A DNA stretch of 64,000 bases, taken from contig JABDJK010000027.1 in assembly GCA_013002535.1 (NCBI GenBank), forward strand, positions 1-64,000. Direction: 5' to 3'. A program made the position numbers and the translations under genes. Of the stretch, positions 47,275 to 55,627 are shown in pieces. A model generated the notes under the pieces. That model had not been told where the DNA came from, did not search any database, and worked only from the letters and a program-made list of their open reading frames with translations. Positions within the stretch are counted from its first letter, which is position 1, and every line of letters starts with the position of its first letter. The DNA is from Hyphococcus sp. (GTDB lineage Bacteria; Pseudomonadota; Alphaproteobacteria; Caulobacterales; Parvularculaceae).

Positions 47275-47317
47275 TGCGGGAATATGCTTTGCCTGCAATA
47301 AAGATAGGCTGGTTGCC

Positions 47318-48433
47318 TTACACCACCGCCTGCCACACAATCTTTGAAACAATACTCATCAGTATAACGATGAATATGAGGCTGTAGAGCGAGGCGGACG
47401 CAAACGTTGTCCAAATGGTCTTGATCCAGCCGCGCTTATAGGCGCGCTTCAGCGCGATGAAATAATACATTGCGACGCCGATTACCGCGAGAAACCCGAC
47501 CAAAGGCACGCCGAATTGCCCGAGGATCAGCGTTGCGCCGACGATCGCGAAGTTCACCGCATGGATATAGAGCGAGAACACCATGTGATCGAAAATGAAA
47601 ACCTCGCGGCGCAGGAATAAGGTCAGGATTAGCGCCAGCACCGGCGTCATGAAAAACATAACGCGCGGCAGCCAGTCATTAACGGCGTCATTGAATTCAC
47701 GCGGGTTTGTGACGGCCCAGTTGATGCCGCCGAAGACGCGATCGACGACTTCCTGGCCCTGTTCCACTTCCTTTTCACGGCCTTCGTCGTCGCCGATCTG
47801 TATTTGAACGTCGTCACTTTCAAGTTTGTTTTTTACAAGATCGCTGGCGCCGCCGATGCACGCTTCCAGGCGTTCGCGGTCAGTTTTAAGATTGCGTTCC
47901 TTGATGAGAAACCGAAGGTTACCTGAAAAACTGCAATTCTCGCCGATGGCGCTATCAGTTTTTTGCGCAACGACGACATCGTCTGGCGTAATCGGCGGCG
48001 CCGGCGCCGCCGTTTCTGGATCTTTGAAATTGACTTCCAGCCCAACGAACAAAGTGTTTGTCGCGGCGACCGTCAGGAAAAAGAGGAAACTGACGACCAG
48101 AAAAAGCCTGACCGGCGGCGTATATTTCGAGCGTTTGCCGTGGGAATAATGGGTCGGCACGACGCCGGGCGCGGCGGCGAGGGAGCCGAGGGTCCGCCAC
48201 ATTCGCCCGTCGAAAGAAAACGTGTCCTCAACAAATTGTCGGCCCAATAGTAAAAGGCTGCGGCGGAGATCGTCTTGTTTCTGCCCGCAATTGACGCAAA
48301 AAACACCGGGCGACGGGACGCCGCAAGAAAGACACGGCTCGCCAAGGAGAAATTCGCTGGCGCCAATGTCGGTTTGCGCGGCTGCTGCCTCGCCGCCGGC
48401 CTCGCCCTCCTCAAAATCGTCAATATCGTTCAT
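47318..48433 (-). CDS. DUF3667-type zinc-ribbon membrane protein
   Basis: 371 residues from ATG 48433 (the track start is a TTG). A cytosolic N-terminal part carries a zinc ribbon, CLSCG...FCVNCGQ, followed by the DUF3667 block RRSLLLLGRQFVEDTFSFDGRMWRTLGSLAAAPGVVPTHYSHGKRSKYTPPVRLFLVVSFLFF. After the first helix comes a charged loop (about 150-250), then four helices (FFMTPVLALILTLFL, FIFDHMVFSLYIHAVNFAIV and others). Function unknown; likely inner-membrane. It reads toward tldD and ends 44 bases from the REP-like repeat. Confidence 0.85.
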   Translation of the reverse strand: MNDIDDFEEGEAGGEAAAAQTDIGASEFLLGEPCLSCGVPSPGVFCVNCGQKQDDLRRSLLLLGRQFVEDTFSFDGRMWRTLGSLAAAPGVVPTHYSHGKRSKYTPPVRLFLVVSFLFFLTVAATNTLFVGLEVNFKDPETAAPAPPITPDDVVVAQKTDSAIGENCSFSGNLRFLIKERNLKTDRERLEACIGGASDLVKNKLESDDVQIQIGDDEGREKEVEQGQEVVDRVFGGINWAVTNPREFNDAVNDWLPRVMFFMTPVLALILTLFLRREVFIFDHMVFSLYIHAVNFAIVGATLILGQFGVPLVGFLAVIGVAMYYFIALKRAYKRGWIKTIWTTFASASLYSLIFIVILMSIVSKIVWQAVV

Positions 48434-48537
48434 GCGCCCGTGTCCCTTTGGCGCAGCCAAGCGTGTCTCGACCAAAAACGCAATTGACGCACAACCAAAA
48501 GGTTGTTATTCATGATACGGTATTTATGGAGAACGCC

Positions 48538-48855
48538 ATGATTGCGGGGAAACAATCGGCCTATGAAGCCATTGCGCACCCGGTGCGGCGCGATATTTTG
48601 AAAACGCTCCAAAACGGTCCGTCGCCCGTCCATCGACTGACGGAACAATACTCGATCAGCCAGCAGGCGGTCTCGAAACATCTCCGCATTTTGAACCAAT
48701 GCGGCCTGACCCGAAACGACCGCCGGGGGCAGGAGAATATCTATTATCTCAACGCCGCGCCGTTGCGCGAAGTGCGCGACTGGCTTGACGATTTCTGGAC
48801 CGACAAACTAACCAGCTTCAAATCGCTGGCGGAGGAGACCTATAATGAGCAATAA
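48538..48855 (+). CDS. ArsR-family transcription regulator
   Basis: 105 residues from ATG 48538, with TGGAG six bases before; an ATG at 48526 and the track start at 48448 are less likely. A winged helix: AYEAIAHPVRRDILKTLQNGPSPVHRLTEQYSISQQAVSKHLRILNQCGLTRNDRRGQENIYYLN. This is the ArsR subgroup that pairs with an SRPBCC (AHSA1-like) gene; no metal-binding ELCV-type motif is seen, so it is probably not a metal sensor. Its stop overlaps the next gene by 11 bases. AACC-AAAA-GGTT (48493-48504) upstream is a small dyad that might be its operator. Confidence 0.88.
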   Translation: MIAGKQSAYEAIAHPVRRDILKTLQNGPSPVHRLTEQYSISQQAVSKHLRILNQCGLTRNDRRGQENIYYLNAAPLREVRDWLDDFWTDKLTSFKSLAEETYNEQ

Positions 48856-49294
48856 TCCGCTAGCGGACATTACCCATGACATTTTTTTTGACGCGCCTCT
48901 TGACCATGCGTGGAAAACCCTGACCGATCCCGATCATGTGAGCCAGTGGTTCGGGTGTCTGCAATATACCGGCAAGCTCGGCGATGTGTTTTACATGCAA
49001 CCCAATCCTGAGCTGCGCGGAAAGGGAGACATTGCGGGCGCCACCTATTGTGAGATTTTAAAACTCGACGCGCCCGATCATTTCGTTTTCTCCTGGTATG
49101 TGCCGGGGACGCCGAAAACTGAAGTCTCAATCCGGCTGCAGGATGTCGGCGAAAAGCGCACCAAAGCGATGCTGGTTCATAGCGGCTGGGACCAGTTTCC
49201 GGCCGAGGATGTGCGCCATTTCTGGGAACAACTCGCCAATGGCTGGAAGTCCCATGTTCTGCCAAATTTGAAGGCCGCTGCGGAAGCCGGATGA
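48845..49294 (+). CDS. SRPBCC (AHSA1-like) domain protein
   Basis: 149 residues, a single START-like ligand-binding fold: HDIFFDAPLDHAWKTLTDPDHVSQWFG at the front, CEILKLDAPDHFVFSWYVPGTPKTEVSIRL in the middle and HSGWDQFPAEDVRHFWEQLANGWKSHVLPNL at the end. These cavities bind hydrophobic ligands. It overlaps the ArsR gene by 11 bases, so the two are translationally linked; such pairs usually have the regulator controlling its partner. Natural ligand unknown. Confidence 0.88.
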   Translation: MSNNPLADITHDIFFDAPLDHAWKTLTDPDHVSQWFGCLQYTGKLGDVFYMQPNPELRGKGDIAGATYCEILKLDAPDHFVFSWYVPGTPKTEVSIRLQDVGEKRTKAMLVHSGWDQFPAEDVRHFWEQLANGWKSHVLPNLKAAAEAG

Positions 49295-49340
49295 GCGCCC
49301 GCTCGGTTGATGCCGATGACGGATTTTCGTATCGGAGCCC

Positions 49341-50198
49341 ATGACCGGTTTTGTAACGCGTTTCGCGCCGTCGCCGACGGGCTATCTTCATTTGGGTCAC
49401 GCCTTTTCTGCACTGGTTGTTAATGCAGCTGCACGAAAGGCCGATGGCGTGATGGCGCTCCGCGTTGAAGATATCGACCAGACCCGATGCCGTCCGGAGT
49501 TTGAGCAAGCGATCTATGACGATCTTTCCTGGCTCTGTCTTGAATGGCCTAAGCCGGTGCGCCGACAATCCGATCATTTTGACGATTATCGCGCGGCGCT
49601 GCAGGTCCTGATCGACAAGGCGCTCGTTTATCGCTGCTTTAAAACCCGCAAAGAGATTGCTGATGAAATCGCCCGGGCGCCGCATCTGGCAAGGAGCGGT
49701 CCTGAAGGCCCGCAATATTCTGGCGCCGCCTTGCCGCCCGATGAGGAGGCTGCGCGTGTTGAAGCGGGGGAGGCCTATGCCTGGCGGCTTTCCATGGCGG
49801 CGGCGCGCGATCATCTGGGAACGAATTATAAGCTTCTGTCGTTTTGCGAGGAAACGAAACGCGGCGCGGTTGAGCGCCCGGCGACACCCGAAATTTTCGG
49901 CGACGCTGTGATCGCGCGCAAGGACGCCGGCACGTCCTATCATCTGGCAAGCGTTCATGATGATGCGCTTCAGGGCGTCACCCATGTCATTCGTGGTGAA
50001 GACCTTGCCGCGGCGGCGCATCTTCATTGTCTCCTGCAACGCCTCCTTGGATATCTGACGCCGGTCTATCGCCATCATCGCTTGATTACTGGCGATGACG
50101 GCCAGCGGCTGGCGAAGCGCAACCGCTCCGCGACGCTTCACGCCTTGCGCGAGGCGGGTGTTGATCCTTCGGAAGTCCGGGCGCAGCTGGGATTTTAA
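49341..50198 (+). CDS. gluQ: glutamyl-Q tRNA(Asp) synthetase
   Basis: Adds glutamate to queuosine in the anticodon wobble position of tRNA(Asp). 285 residues: the catalytic core of a glutamyl-tRNA synthetase without the anticodon domain. FAPSPTGYLHLGHAFSAL (HIGH-like) and QRLAKRNRSATL (KMSKS-like) are present, with RVEDIDQTR and VIRGEDLAAA. The zinc-site cysteines of the E. coli enzyme (CxC...Y...C) are mostly absent: only YRCF remains. Many alphaproteobacterial forms share this loss. The long minus-strand frame 48870-50336 is a shadow of this gene. Confidence 0.93.
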   Translation: MTGFVTRFAPSPTGYLHLGHAFSALVVNAAARKADGVMALRVEDIDQTRCRPEFEQAIYDDLSWLCLEWPKPVRRQSDHFDDYRAALQVLIDKALVYRCFKTRKEIADEIARAPHLARSGPEGPQYSGAALPPDEEAARVEAGEAYAWRLSMAAARDHLGTNYKLLSFCEETKRGAVERPATPEIFGDAVIARKDAGTSYHLASVHDDALQGVTHVIRGEDLAAAAHLHCLLQRLLGYLTPVYRHHRLITGDDGQRLAKRNRSATLHALREAGVDPSEVRAQLGF

Positions 50199-50705
50199 GG
50201 ACCTAGATTTTCTGACTTCTGCCGCCCTCCAGCTCCTTGCCGCCACTGGGTTTCCGGCGAATCTGGACCGGTTCTCCGGGGCGAGGCCGCGAATAATCTG
50301 GCGTGTTGTATTATTTTCAGTAAGTGGATGAATCACTTGGTTTATTGTTGTCTATTGTGGCCTGTTGTGCGTGTTTATGTCAGTTTCAAATAATGCGTCC
50401 TCCCGTGCGCGTTGCATCGCGAAGCGATGCGGCGCGGACACGCGATCTTACTCCTGAAAAATCAATAAGCGTTGCTGGCGCAAGTGATGGGCCCCGCCCG
50501 CCCGCAAATTTGGCCAAGTAATAAACAACGCGCCTTCGCGCGTGGGCGCCGGGCAAGCGCTATAACACAAAAAGTGTATTTCTTATGCAGCCCACTATCC
50601 GACCTGCCGCAAAGAGCGGGATAACTAACCACCGTTATTGGGTTTTATGGAAGAATACCGCTCTGCGGTTGAATGCCGTTTGGTTAATTCTACCGCAATT
50701 TTAAT
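50199..50705. other. 507-base intergenic region with hairpins, no gene
   Basis: No plausible gene. A perfect 7-base hairpin GCATCGC-GAA-GCGATGC lies at 50414-50430. Further on there are GC-rich inverted stretches (CGCGCCTTCGCGCG around 50530). The 65-residue frame 50324-50521 has three Cys in a row-like cluster and no ribosome site; it is not credible. A structured transcript is possible but unproved. Confidence 0.45.
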
Positions 50706-51698
50706 TCACGCATTCAGTGTCGATTGCGCCGCAGGCGCATAGCGCTCGCCCTCTACTGCGTCTTCCGGGATCGCCTCTTCAATGCGCGCCATATCGTCAG
50801 CATTAAGATCAGTTGATGCGGCGGCAAGATTGTCTTTAAGGCGGTTGAGTTTCTTGGTGCCGGGGATAGGAATAATATCTTCGCCCTTGGCGAGGAGCCA
50901 GGCGAGGGCGATCTGCGCCAGACTTGCGTCTTTTTCCTTCGCAATTGCTCCCAGCCGGTCGACGAGTTTGATATTGGCGGCAAGCGCCTCTTCGGAAAAA
51001 CGCGGGTTGCCGGCCATGCGGTAATCATCTTTGCCGAAGTCTGAAGCGTTTCGGAACGCGCCCGTTAACAGCCCGCGCCCTAAAGGCGAATAGGCGACGA
51101 ACGCGACGCCGTGTTCGCGGCAGGCGGGAATGAATTCCGCTTCCATCTCGCGGGTCAAGATGGAGTATTCTGATTGCACCGCCGCGATGGGATGGATTTT
51201 CATGGCGGCTTGAAGCGTATCAGCGCTGACTTCCGATAGACCAATGGCGCGGACTTTGCCGGCGTCAACAAGTTCGCTCATGGCCCCGACGGAGTCTTCA
51301 ATGGGAACGCTGCGGTCGCGACGGTGCATGTAGTAGAGATCGATCTCGTCAACGCCGAGGCGTTTGAGCGATGCATCGCACGCTTTGCGTATATATTTCG
51401 GATCATTGGAAAGCCCGGCCAGGGCGCCATTGTCATCGCGCAGGATCGCAAACTTTGTTGCAATAACAACGTCGCGGCGGCGGCGCTTTAAAAAACCGCT
51501 GAGCTGTTCTTCATTGCGACCGCAGCCATAGACGTCCGCTGTGTCAAAAAAATTGACGCCGTGCTCAAAGGCCGCGTCAAGCAACTTGTCGGCCTCTTCC
51601 TGGCCCAGCGCCTCGCCGTAAAATTCCGCAAGCCCCATACAGCCAAAGCCGAGTTGGGAGACTTGCAAACCGGATTTGCCGAGGGGAACAGTGCGCAT
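50706..51698 (-). CDS. aldo/keto reductase
   Basis: 330 residues, a TIM-barrel NADPH-dependent oxidoreductase. The catalytic four are present: Asp in NFFDTADVYG, Tyr in the same motif, Lys in VIATKFAI and His in YYMHRRD. RAIGLSEVSADTLQ, QSEYSILTREME and IIPIPGTKKLNRLKDN (the cofactor loop) are typical of the AKR13-like group. The substrate is unknown. It is followed 16 bases upstream on the same strand by the DUF1287 gene, so an operon is possible. Confidence 0.9.
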   Translation of the reverse strand: MRTVPLGKSGLQVSQLGFGCMGLAEFYGEALGQEEADKLLDAAFEHGVNFFDTADVYGCGRNEEQLSGFLKRRRRDVVIATKFAILRDDNGALAGLSNDPKYIRKACDASLKRLGVDEIDLYYMHRRDRSVPIEDSVGAMSELVDAGKVRAIGLSEVSADTLQAAMKIHPIAAVQSEYSILTREMEAEFIPACREHGVAFVAYSPLGRGLLTGAFRNASDFGKDDYRMAGNPRFSEEALAANIKLVDRLGAIAKEKDASLAQIALAWLLAKGEDIIPIPGTKKLNRLKDNLAAASTDLNADDMARIEEAIPEDAVEGERYAPAAQSTLNA

Positions 51699-51714
51699 AA
51701 AAATTGTATTTCGT

Positions 51715-52323
51715 TTAAGGGGTGAGTGGTTCTGCCCTTAAACGATAGTGGCCGGTCATGGACCAGTCAAAGAGAACGTCTTCGAGCTTTGGTCCGGCGC
51801 CGATATTGTGGACGATCATCGGGCGCCCGGACGGGGCAAAACGGTCTGTGACAATACCGATATGCGGCAACCAGCCGCCGCTCGCGCCGTTTAAATTCCA
51901 CGCGACAATATCGCCGGGTTTATAGTCGGCGGCGTTATCGCTTATCGCCAGCGAAAAGCCGCGCCGTGCAAAATACTTTTCAAGATTGGGAACGCGGCGG
52001 TGATCGATATTTGTGTCGGGCCGCGATAGTCCCCAATGGGCCGGGTACTGGTTGAACGCCGCTGACATGTCTTCATGGACAAGCTTTTGCAGGTCGATGT
52101 CGAGTTTGCGTAAAGCTCGCACAATGACATCCGCGCAAACACCCTTGTCCGCCGCGACATCGCCCATGGGGTAGTCGAGAGGTACATAAGCCGGGTCATA
52201 AGTGACGCGGTGTTCCGTGCGCTCTATCGCGGCGGCGGAAACCGCCGCGCCAAAATCAGCCGTCTGGGCCAGCGCGGGCGTTGCGAAAATCACAACGGAA
52301 ACGGCAACTAAAGTCCTATGCAT
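51715..52323 (-). CDS. DUF1287 secreted protein
   Basis: 202 residues. A signal peptide (LVAVSVVIFATPALAQ) is followed by the DUF1287 core: TYDPAYVPLDYPMGDVAADKGVCADVIVRALRKLDIDLQKLVHEDM, then DTNIDHRRVPNLEKYFARRG and GDIVAWNLNG. Cys63 (GVCADV), His154 (LPHIGIV) and the HN pair at 172-173 match the Cys-His triad of the NlpC/P60-like fold, so a cell-wall or peptide hydrolase is likely. Its real substrate is unknown. It precedes the aldo/keto reductase gene by 16 bases. Confidence 0.88.
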   Translation of the reverse strand: MHRTLVAVSVVIFATPALAQTADFGAAVSAAAIERTEHRVTYDPAYVPLDYPMGDVAADKGVCADVIVRALRKLDIDLQKLVHEDMSAAFNQYPAHWGLSRPDTNIDHRRVPNLEKYFARRGFSLAISDNAADYKPGDIVAWNLNGASGGWLPHIGIVTDRFAPSGRPMIVHNIGAGPKLEDVLFDWSMTGHYRLRAEPLTP

Positions 52324-52392
52324 ATTGCTAGTGATCGCAAAAAATTGCGGCGCAGATATGGCAAATGCAAAGGCAGCGCGCTTAAACGCTGA

Positions 52393-53667
52393 CTATCGAT
52401 ACAGCCGCAAAGAATCCAGTTTTACGATCAGGCTGCGGAACGCCAGTTCCAGTTCTGCATTGTTATTGACATGCTCATAGTGATCCGCAGAGGTTGCGCA
52501 ATCACGCATGTAGCTTTCGGCGTGTGCATTTCCGTTGATGCGGAACATGAAGATTTCGATGTCGTCGTCGGTCTTCATACGGTCACAGACATGGACCATG
52601 TTTTCAAAACCGTCTTCGGAGCCTTCATTATGGCCCCAACTTCGCATCTGGCTGAGCTCATATGTGTAGGCTTCGGTGCGCCCATCTGTGACAAAGACAA
52701 CGACTTTTCGGGCCTTATCCGTATTCACCGCCGGATAAGCCGGCACGCCCCATAGACCTGACCAACGCGGCGACAGCAGCCGCCAGGACCACGCCATGGC
52801 GACATCAAATCGCCCTGTGCCGCCTTGCGTGAAGTTGGAGGCGGCGTCGATAATGTCCTGCACACGGTCGGTCGGCCCGGTGAGCGCAACCGAGGGGCAG
52901 GTCGGCGGGTTTGAACCCCAGGGCGCGGCTGAAAGTCCGCCGGTGACGCCGGGAATGGATGCGACGAACGGGTCACTCGTCGGTCTGTCGTCATCAAGTG
53001 ACCATGTGAAGGCGCCGTCGACTTCTTCGCGCGGTTCGACACAGCCGTTCCAGCCGGGCGGGGCGGTGTTGCCGACCAGCCAGTTGTTGCGCGCCGCACC
53101 AATTGCCACGCGATCAGAGAACGGCACCAGCGCAATGTTGAAGTCGCCCGCGTCGGCATAGGTCGACAACGTGGTCAAAACATCGCTCAATGTGTCAAGC
53201 GCGGTCTGCCAGGTATTGCCGAATCCCATCGATGCGGTTGTGTCAAAAGCGATGACAAGTTCAAGCGCTTTTCGCTCGCGCAGCCCGGCTTCTGACGCCG
53301 CGCCGACATTCATATTCGGGAAACCGCCAACGCCCATGAATAGCGGCTCAACAAGCACATTGGTCGTGACAACAATGTTACCGTCATTTGTGCGCTCGGC
53401 AGAGAAACTGTCGATTGTATATTCGATTTGCCCGTGCAGGTTAGACTGAAATATCGATCGCGCGAGCGCCGTCATTTCCGGATTTTCAAGATCGGGCAAT
53501 TGGGCAATCCGCAGCGACGCCGCGTCGAGGGATTCGCGAACCATATCGCGGGCAATGCTTTGCCGATTGAAATCGATCCCCATGCCGACGCCCATCACAA
53601 TCGGGATCAGCAATAGCCCGAACATCATGGCGATGTTGCCGCTGTTGTTCGACAAGAAATGGCGCAT
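52393..53667 (-). CDS. TadG-like von Willebrand protein
   Basis: 424 residues. The N-terminus is a pilin-like TadE/TadG leader: GNIAMMFGLLLIPIVMGVGMGIDFNRQS, one helix and the rest outside. After about 130 residues a von Willebrand A domain begins: LELVIAFDTTASMGFG, where the MIDAS site reads DTTAS instead of DxSxS, then VVVFVTDGRTEAYTYEL. Such proteins belong to Tad (type IVc) pili or act alone at the surface. No tad secretion genes are nearby, so it may be an orphan. It has two disulfide-capable cysteines around GCVEP and PTCPS. Confidence 0.85.
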   Translation of the reverse strand: MRHFLSNNSGNIAMMFGLLLIPIVMGVGMGIDFNRQSIARDMVRESLDAASLRIAQLPDLENPEMTALARSIFQSNLHGQIEYTIDSFSAERTNDGNIVVTTNVLVEPLFMGVGGFPNMNVGAASEAGLRERKALELVIAFDTTASMGFGNTWQTALDTLSDVLTTLSTYADAGDFNIALVPFSDRVAIGAARNNWLVGNTAPPGWNGCVEPREEVDGAFTWSLDDDRPTSDPFVASIPGVTGGLSAAPWGSNPPTCPSVALTGPTDRVQDIIDAASNFTQGGTGRFDVAMAWSWRLLSPRWSGLWGVPAYPAVNTDKARKVVVFVTDGRTEAYTYELSQMRSWGHNEGSEDGFENMVHVCDRMKTDDDIEIFMFRINGNAHAESYMRDCATSADHYEHVNNNAELELAFRSLIVKLDSLRLYR

Positions 53668-53857
53668 GTTTTTCCCCTCAGAAATAGCACGATATGATAC
53701 GCTTGCGCCGGTTAAGGGAGGCTTTCGGCATCGGTTAAAGTTTCGGGACGCTTTGACCCGTTGCTCGCGCCGAAACGCGGTGTTTTTGCGGTGAAATGCC
53801 CGTGAAATAGGCCTCTGCGCACCCTATATAAAGCCTAACAGGAGGCGCAAATCATCT

Positions 53858-54316
53858 ATGTATCCAGATCACCCCTTGCAATATGAACGCGGCATTGGGC
53901 CCGTTGCATTCATTTTGAATATTTTATGGCTCGTGCTCGGCGGCGCGATCGCTGCCGTCGGCTGGTTCATCGCGGCGCTTATCATGGCGATTACCATTGT
54001 CGGTATTCCCTGGGCGCGGGCTGCGTTTGACAATGGCGTCTATACGCTCTGGCCCTTTGGCGCAAAGCCCATGGCGCGCGATCGTCTTTATGGAGAGGAT
54101 ATCGGCACCGGACCGCTCGGTTTCCTCGGCAATATCATCTGGTTGATCCTGGCTGGCTGGTGGCTGGCGTTAGGCCACCTTGTCGCCGCCATCGGCCTTG
54201 GCATCACCATCATTGGCCTGCCCTTTGCCTGGGCGCATCTAAAACTTGCCGGCTTTTCGCTTTGGCCGATCGGGCGCACGATTGTGCATTCCGATACGCG
54301 CAGCCGAGTTTGGTAG
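53858..54316 (+). CDS. YccF-family membrane protein
   Basis: 152 residues with two copies of a helix-pair repeat. Each copy reads LNILWLVLGG...GWFIAALIMAITIVGIPWARAAF (first) and LGNIIWLILAGWWLALGHLVAAIGLGITIIGLPFAWAHLKL (second), ending with TLWPFG and SLWPIG. This duplicated plan is the YccF (DUF307) family of inner-membrane proteins; the function is not known. Good gene context: plus strand between minus-strand genes, ATG 53858 with CAGGAGG before it. Confidence 0.9.
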   Translation: MYPDHPLQYERGIGPVAFILNILWLVLGGAIAAVGWFIAALIMAITIVGIPWARAAFDNGVYTLWPFGAKPMARDRLYGEDIGTGPLGFLGNIIWLILAGWWLALGHLVAAIGLGITIIGLPFAWAHLKLAGFSLWPIGRTIVHSDTRSRVW

Positions 54317-54320
54317 CGGG

Positions 54321-54545
54321 TTAATCTTTGTCTTCTCTGGGTGGTGAGCGTTCAAGCATGCTGATCGCCCGGCCTGCTGGCGGCCACTGGCGGAGAACAT
54401 AAATGAAGGCTGCGACGCTAACTGCCGCAATAGCAATTGCGCCGCGATCGAGCGACGAAGAAATTCCATCAATGAAATTCTCCACGATATAGTCGTGACC
54501 AATCGCAATGGCGCCAATAATTACAGGGGCGATTTCCGTTCGCAT
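54321..54545 (-). CDS. small membrane protein
   Basis: 74 residues. Two hydrophobic segments: about 3-19 (TEIAPVIIGAIAIGHDY) and 34-54 (GAIAIAAVSVAAFIYVLRQW). A strong GGAG seven bases before ATG 54545 supports translation. The C-terminus is basic and acidic (ERSPPREDKD). I know no family. It lies just downstream of the truncated SPFH-like gene on the same strand, 53 bases apart, and may belong to that operon. Confidence 0.65.
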   Translation of the reverse strand: MRTEIAPVIIGAIAIGHDYIVENFIDGISSSLDRGAIAIAAVSVAAFIYVLRQWPPAGRAISMLERSPPREDKD

Positions 54546-54598
54546 TATGGTTCTCCGGAATAATGGCGCACCGCCCTTTCAAACGGCGCAGCCAGAAT

Positions 54599-54988
54599 TT
54601 ACTCCTCAATCGTTCGGCCGGCTTCCAGGATCGGGATGCCCGCTTCGGTCGGGATGTAAATGACGTCCTGATTGTTCTCGCCAAGCTGCTGGATCCAGAG
54701 ATAACGCAGATAGCCTTCCGGCCCGCCAAGGCCGTCAGCGATTATGCGGTTGGCTTCTGCAACACCGCGTGCGCGCTCGATTTCTCCGTCGGCGTAATAT
54801 TTCGCCGATTCAAGACGCGCTTTTGCTTCTTCGATCAGAACTTTCCGCTCGTTCTCAGCCTGCGCGAGGGCCGCCTTGCCTTGCATCTCCGCGCGCCAGA
54901 CATTCCATTGCGGCAGTATAAACATCGCCGCCGCGAGTCCAACAATAACGAGCACTATCAACGTAAGTGTTGCGCCTGCGCTTCTCAT
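54599..54988 (-). CDS. short SPFH-tail-like membrane protein (no band 7 domain)
   Basis: 129 residues. One N-terminal helix (about 6-27, ATLTLIVLVIVGLAAAMFILPQW) then a charged coiled-coil (AALAQAENERKVLIEEAKARLESAKYYADGEIERARGVAEANRIIADGLGG) and a hydrophobic tail (YLRYLWIQQLGENNQDVIYIP). The sequence AEANRIIADGL...YLRYLWIQ is what follows the band 7 domain in prohibitin and flotillin-like proteins, but here no band 7 domain is present. It follows nfeD on the same strand with 47 bases between. A partner for the neighbouring SPFH protein is likely; the mechanism is unknown. Confidence 0.7.
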   Translation of the reverse strand: MRSAGATLTLIVLVIVGLAAAMFILPQWNVWRAEMQGKAALAQAENERKVLIEEAKARLESAKYYADGEIERARGVAEANRIIADGLGGPEGYLRYLWIQQLGENNQDVIYIPTEAGIPILEAGRTIEE

Positions 54989-55035
54989 GATGGTTTTTCC
55001 TTCTGTTACCCCGTTTACTCCGTAGACAGCTTATC

Positions 55036-55503
55036 TTACGCCGCCTTTACGATCAGTTTTGTGCCCTCAGCTTTGGCGACAACTACCTTTTCGCCTTCCT
55101 CAAAATCCTCGCCGTTTTCACTTTCTGCCAGCCAAAGCGTATCGCCCAGTCGAACCTTGCCAACGCCATTTGTAAAAGTCACATCCACAGTGGCGCGCCG
55201 TCCGATTTTCTGCGCACCTCGTTGGTTGAGGTTTGGATGATCGGCCTGTGTCCGATGCAGCCATGGTTTTACATAAGGCGGCGCAATTACGGACAGTGCA
55301 ATTGTCGACGTTGCAAAGAGGAATAGTTCAGCCTGCCAGGGCACAAACCCGAATAGAGCGGCGACGCTGGTGACGGCCGCGGCAATTGCCGGCCACAGGA
55401 AATAGGTCGAGCCGGTGACGATCTCTACGACGAGCAGGATTGTCGCTGCGACAAGCCAGTACCAAAACGGCATGGTGCTGAAGAATTCAATTATGGCTTC
55501 CAT
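55036..55503 (-). CDS. NfeD-family membrane protein
   Basis: 155 residues. Four short helices in the first half (YWLVAATILLVVEIVTGSTYFLWPAIAAAVTSVAALFG) and a C-terminal OB-fold domain (RRATVDVTFTNGVGKVRLGDTLWLAESENGEDFEEGEKVVVAKAEGTKLIV). This is the short NfeD form that works with SPFH proteins. AGGGGATG precedes ATG 55503. It lies downstream of the SPFH gene, with 124 bases holding two palindromes between them. No serine protease domain, so a scaffold role is likely. Confidence 0.92.
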   Translation of the reverse strand: MEAIIEFFSTMPFWYWLVAATILLVVEIVTGSTYFLWPAIAAAVTSVAALFGFVPWQAELFLFATSTIALSVIAPPYVKPWLHRTQADHPNLNQRGAQKIGRRATVDVTFTNGVGKVRLGDTLWLAESENGEDFEEGEKVVVAKAEGTKLIVKAA

Positions 55504-55529
55504 TATTCATCCCCTTTGATTTTCCGCGC

Positions 55530-55549
55530 ATCCCGGCGAAAGCCGGGAT
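55530..55549. repeat. REP-like hairpin ATCCCGGC-GAAA-GCCGGGAT
   Basis: ATCCCGGC and its reverse complement enclose GAAA. Short stem-loops of this kind (ATTCCCGCGAAAGCGGGAAT and variants) are dispersed in alphaproteobacterial genomes. It lies in the gap between the SPFH gene and nfeD. Confidence 0.6.
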
Positions 55550-55587
55550 TTATTAAAACAAGAGCGACCCCTGGCCGCCTGAGATTT

Positions 55588-55612
55588 CGGCCCAATTCTT
55601 GTATTTGGGCCG
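55588..55612. repeat. second hairpin between SPFH gene and nfeD
   Basis: CGGCCCAA and TTGGGCCG pair around a loop of nine; the flanking ATTT/GGAAT extend the match with one mismatch. No T tract follows on the minus strand, so it is not a standard terminator; it may lower readthrough or protect the SPFH message. Confidence 0.5.
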
Positions 55613-55627
55613 GAATGAGCGGGTGTA

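Noticed and set aside
48870-50336. 488-residue minus-strand frame
   Set aside because: It lies opposite the SRPBCC gene and gluQ, is Arg-rich and has no domain. A shadow of real genes.
50324-50521. 65-residue frame after gluQ
   Set aside because: No ribosome site; contains the GCATCGC hairpin, which suggests non-coding sequence.
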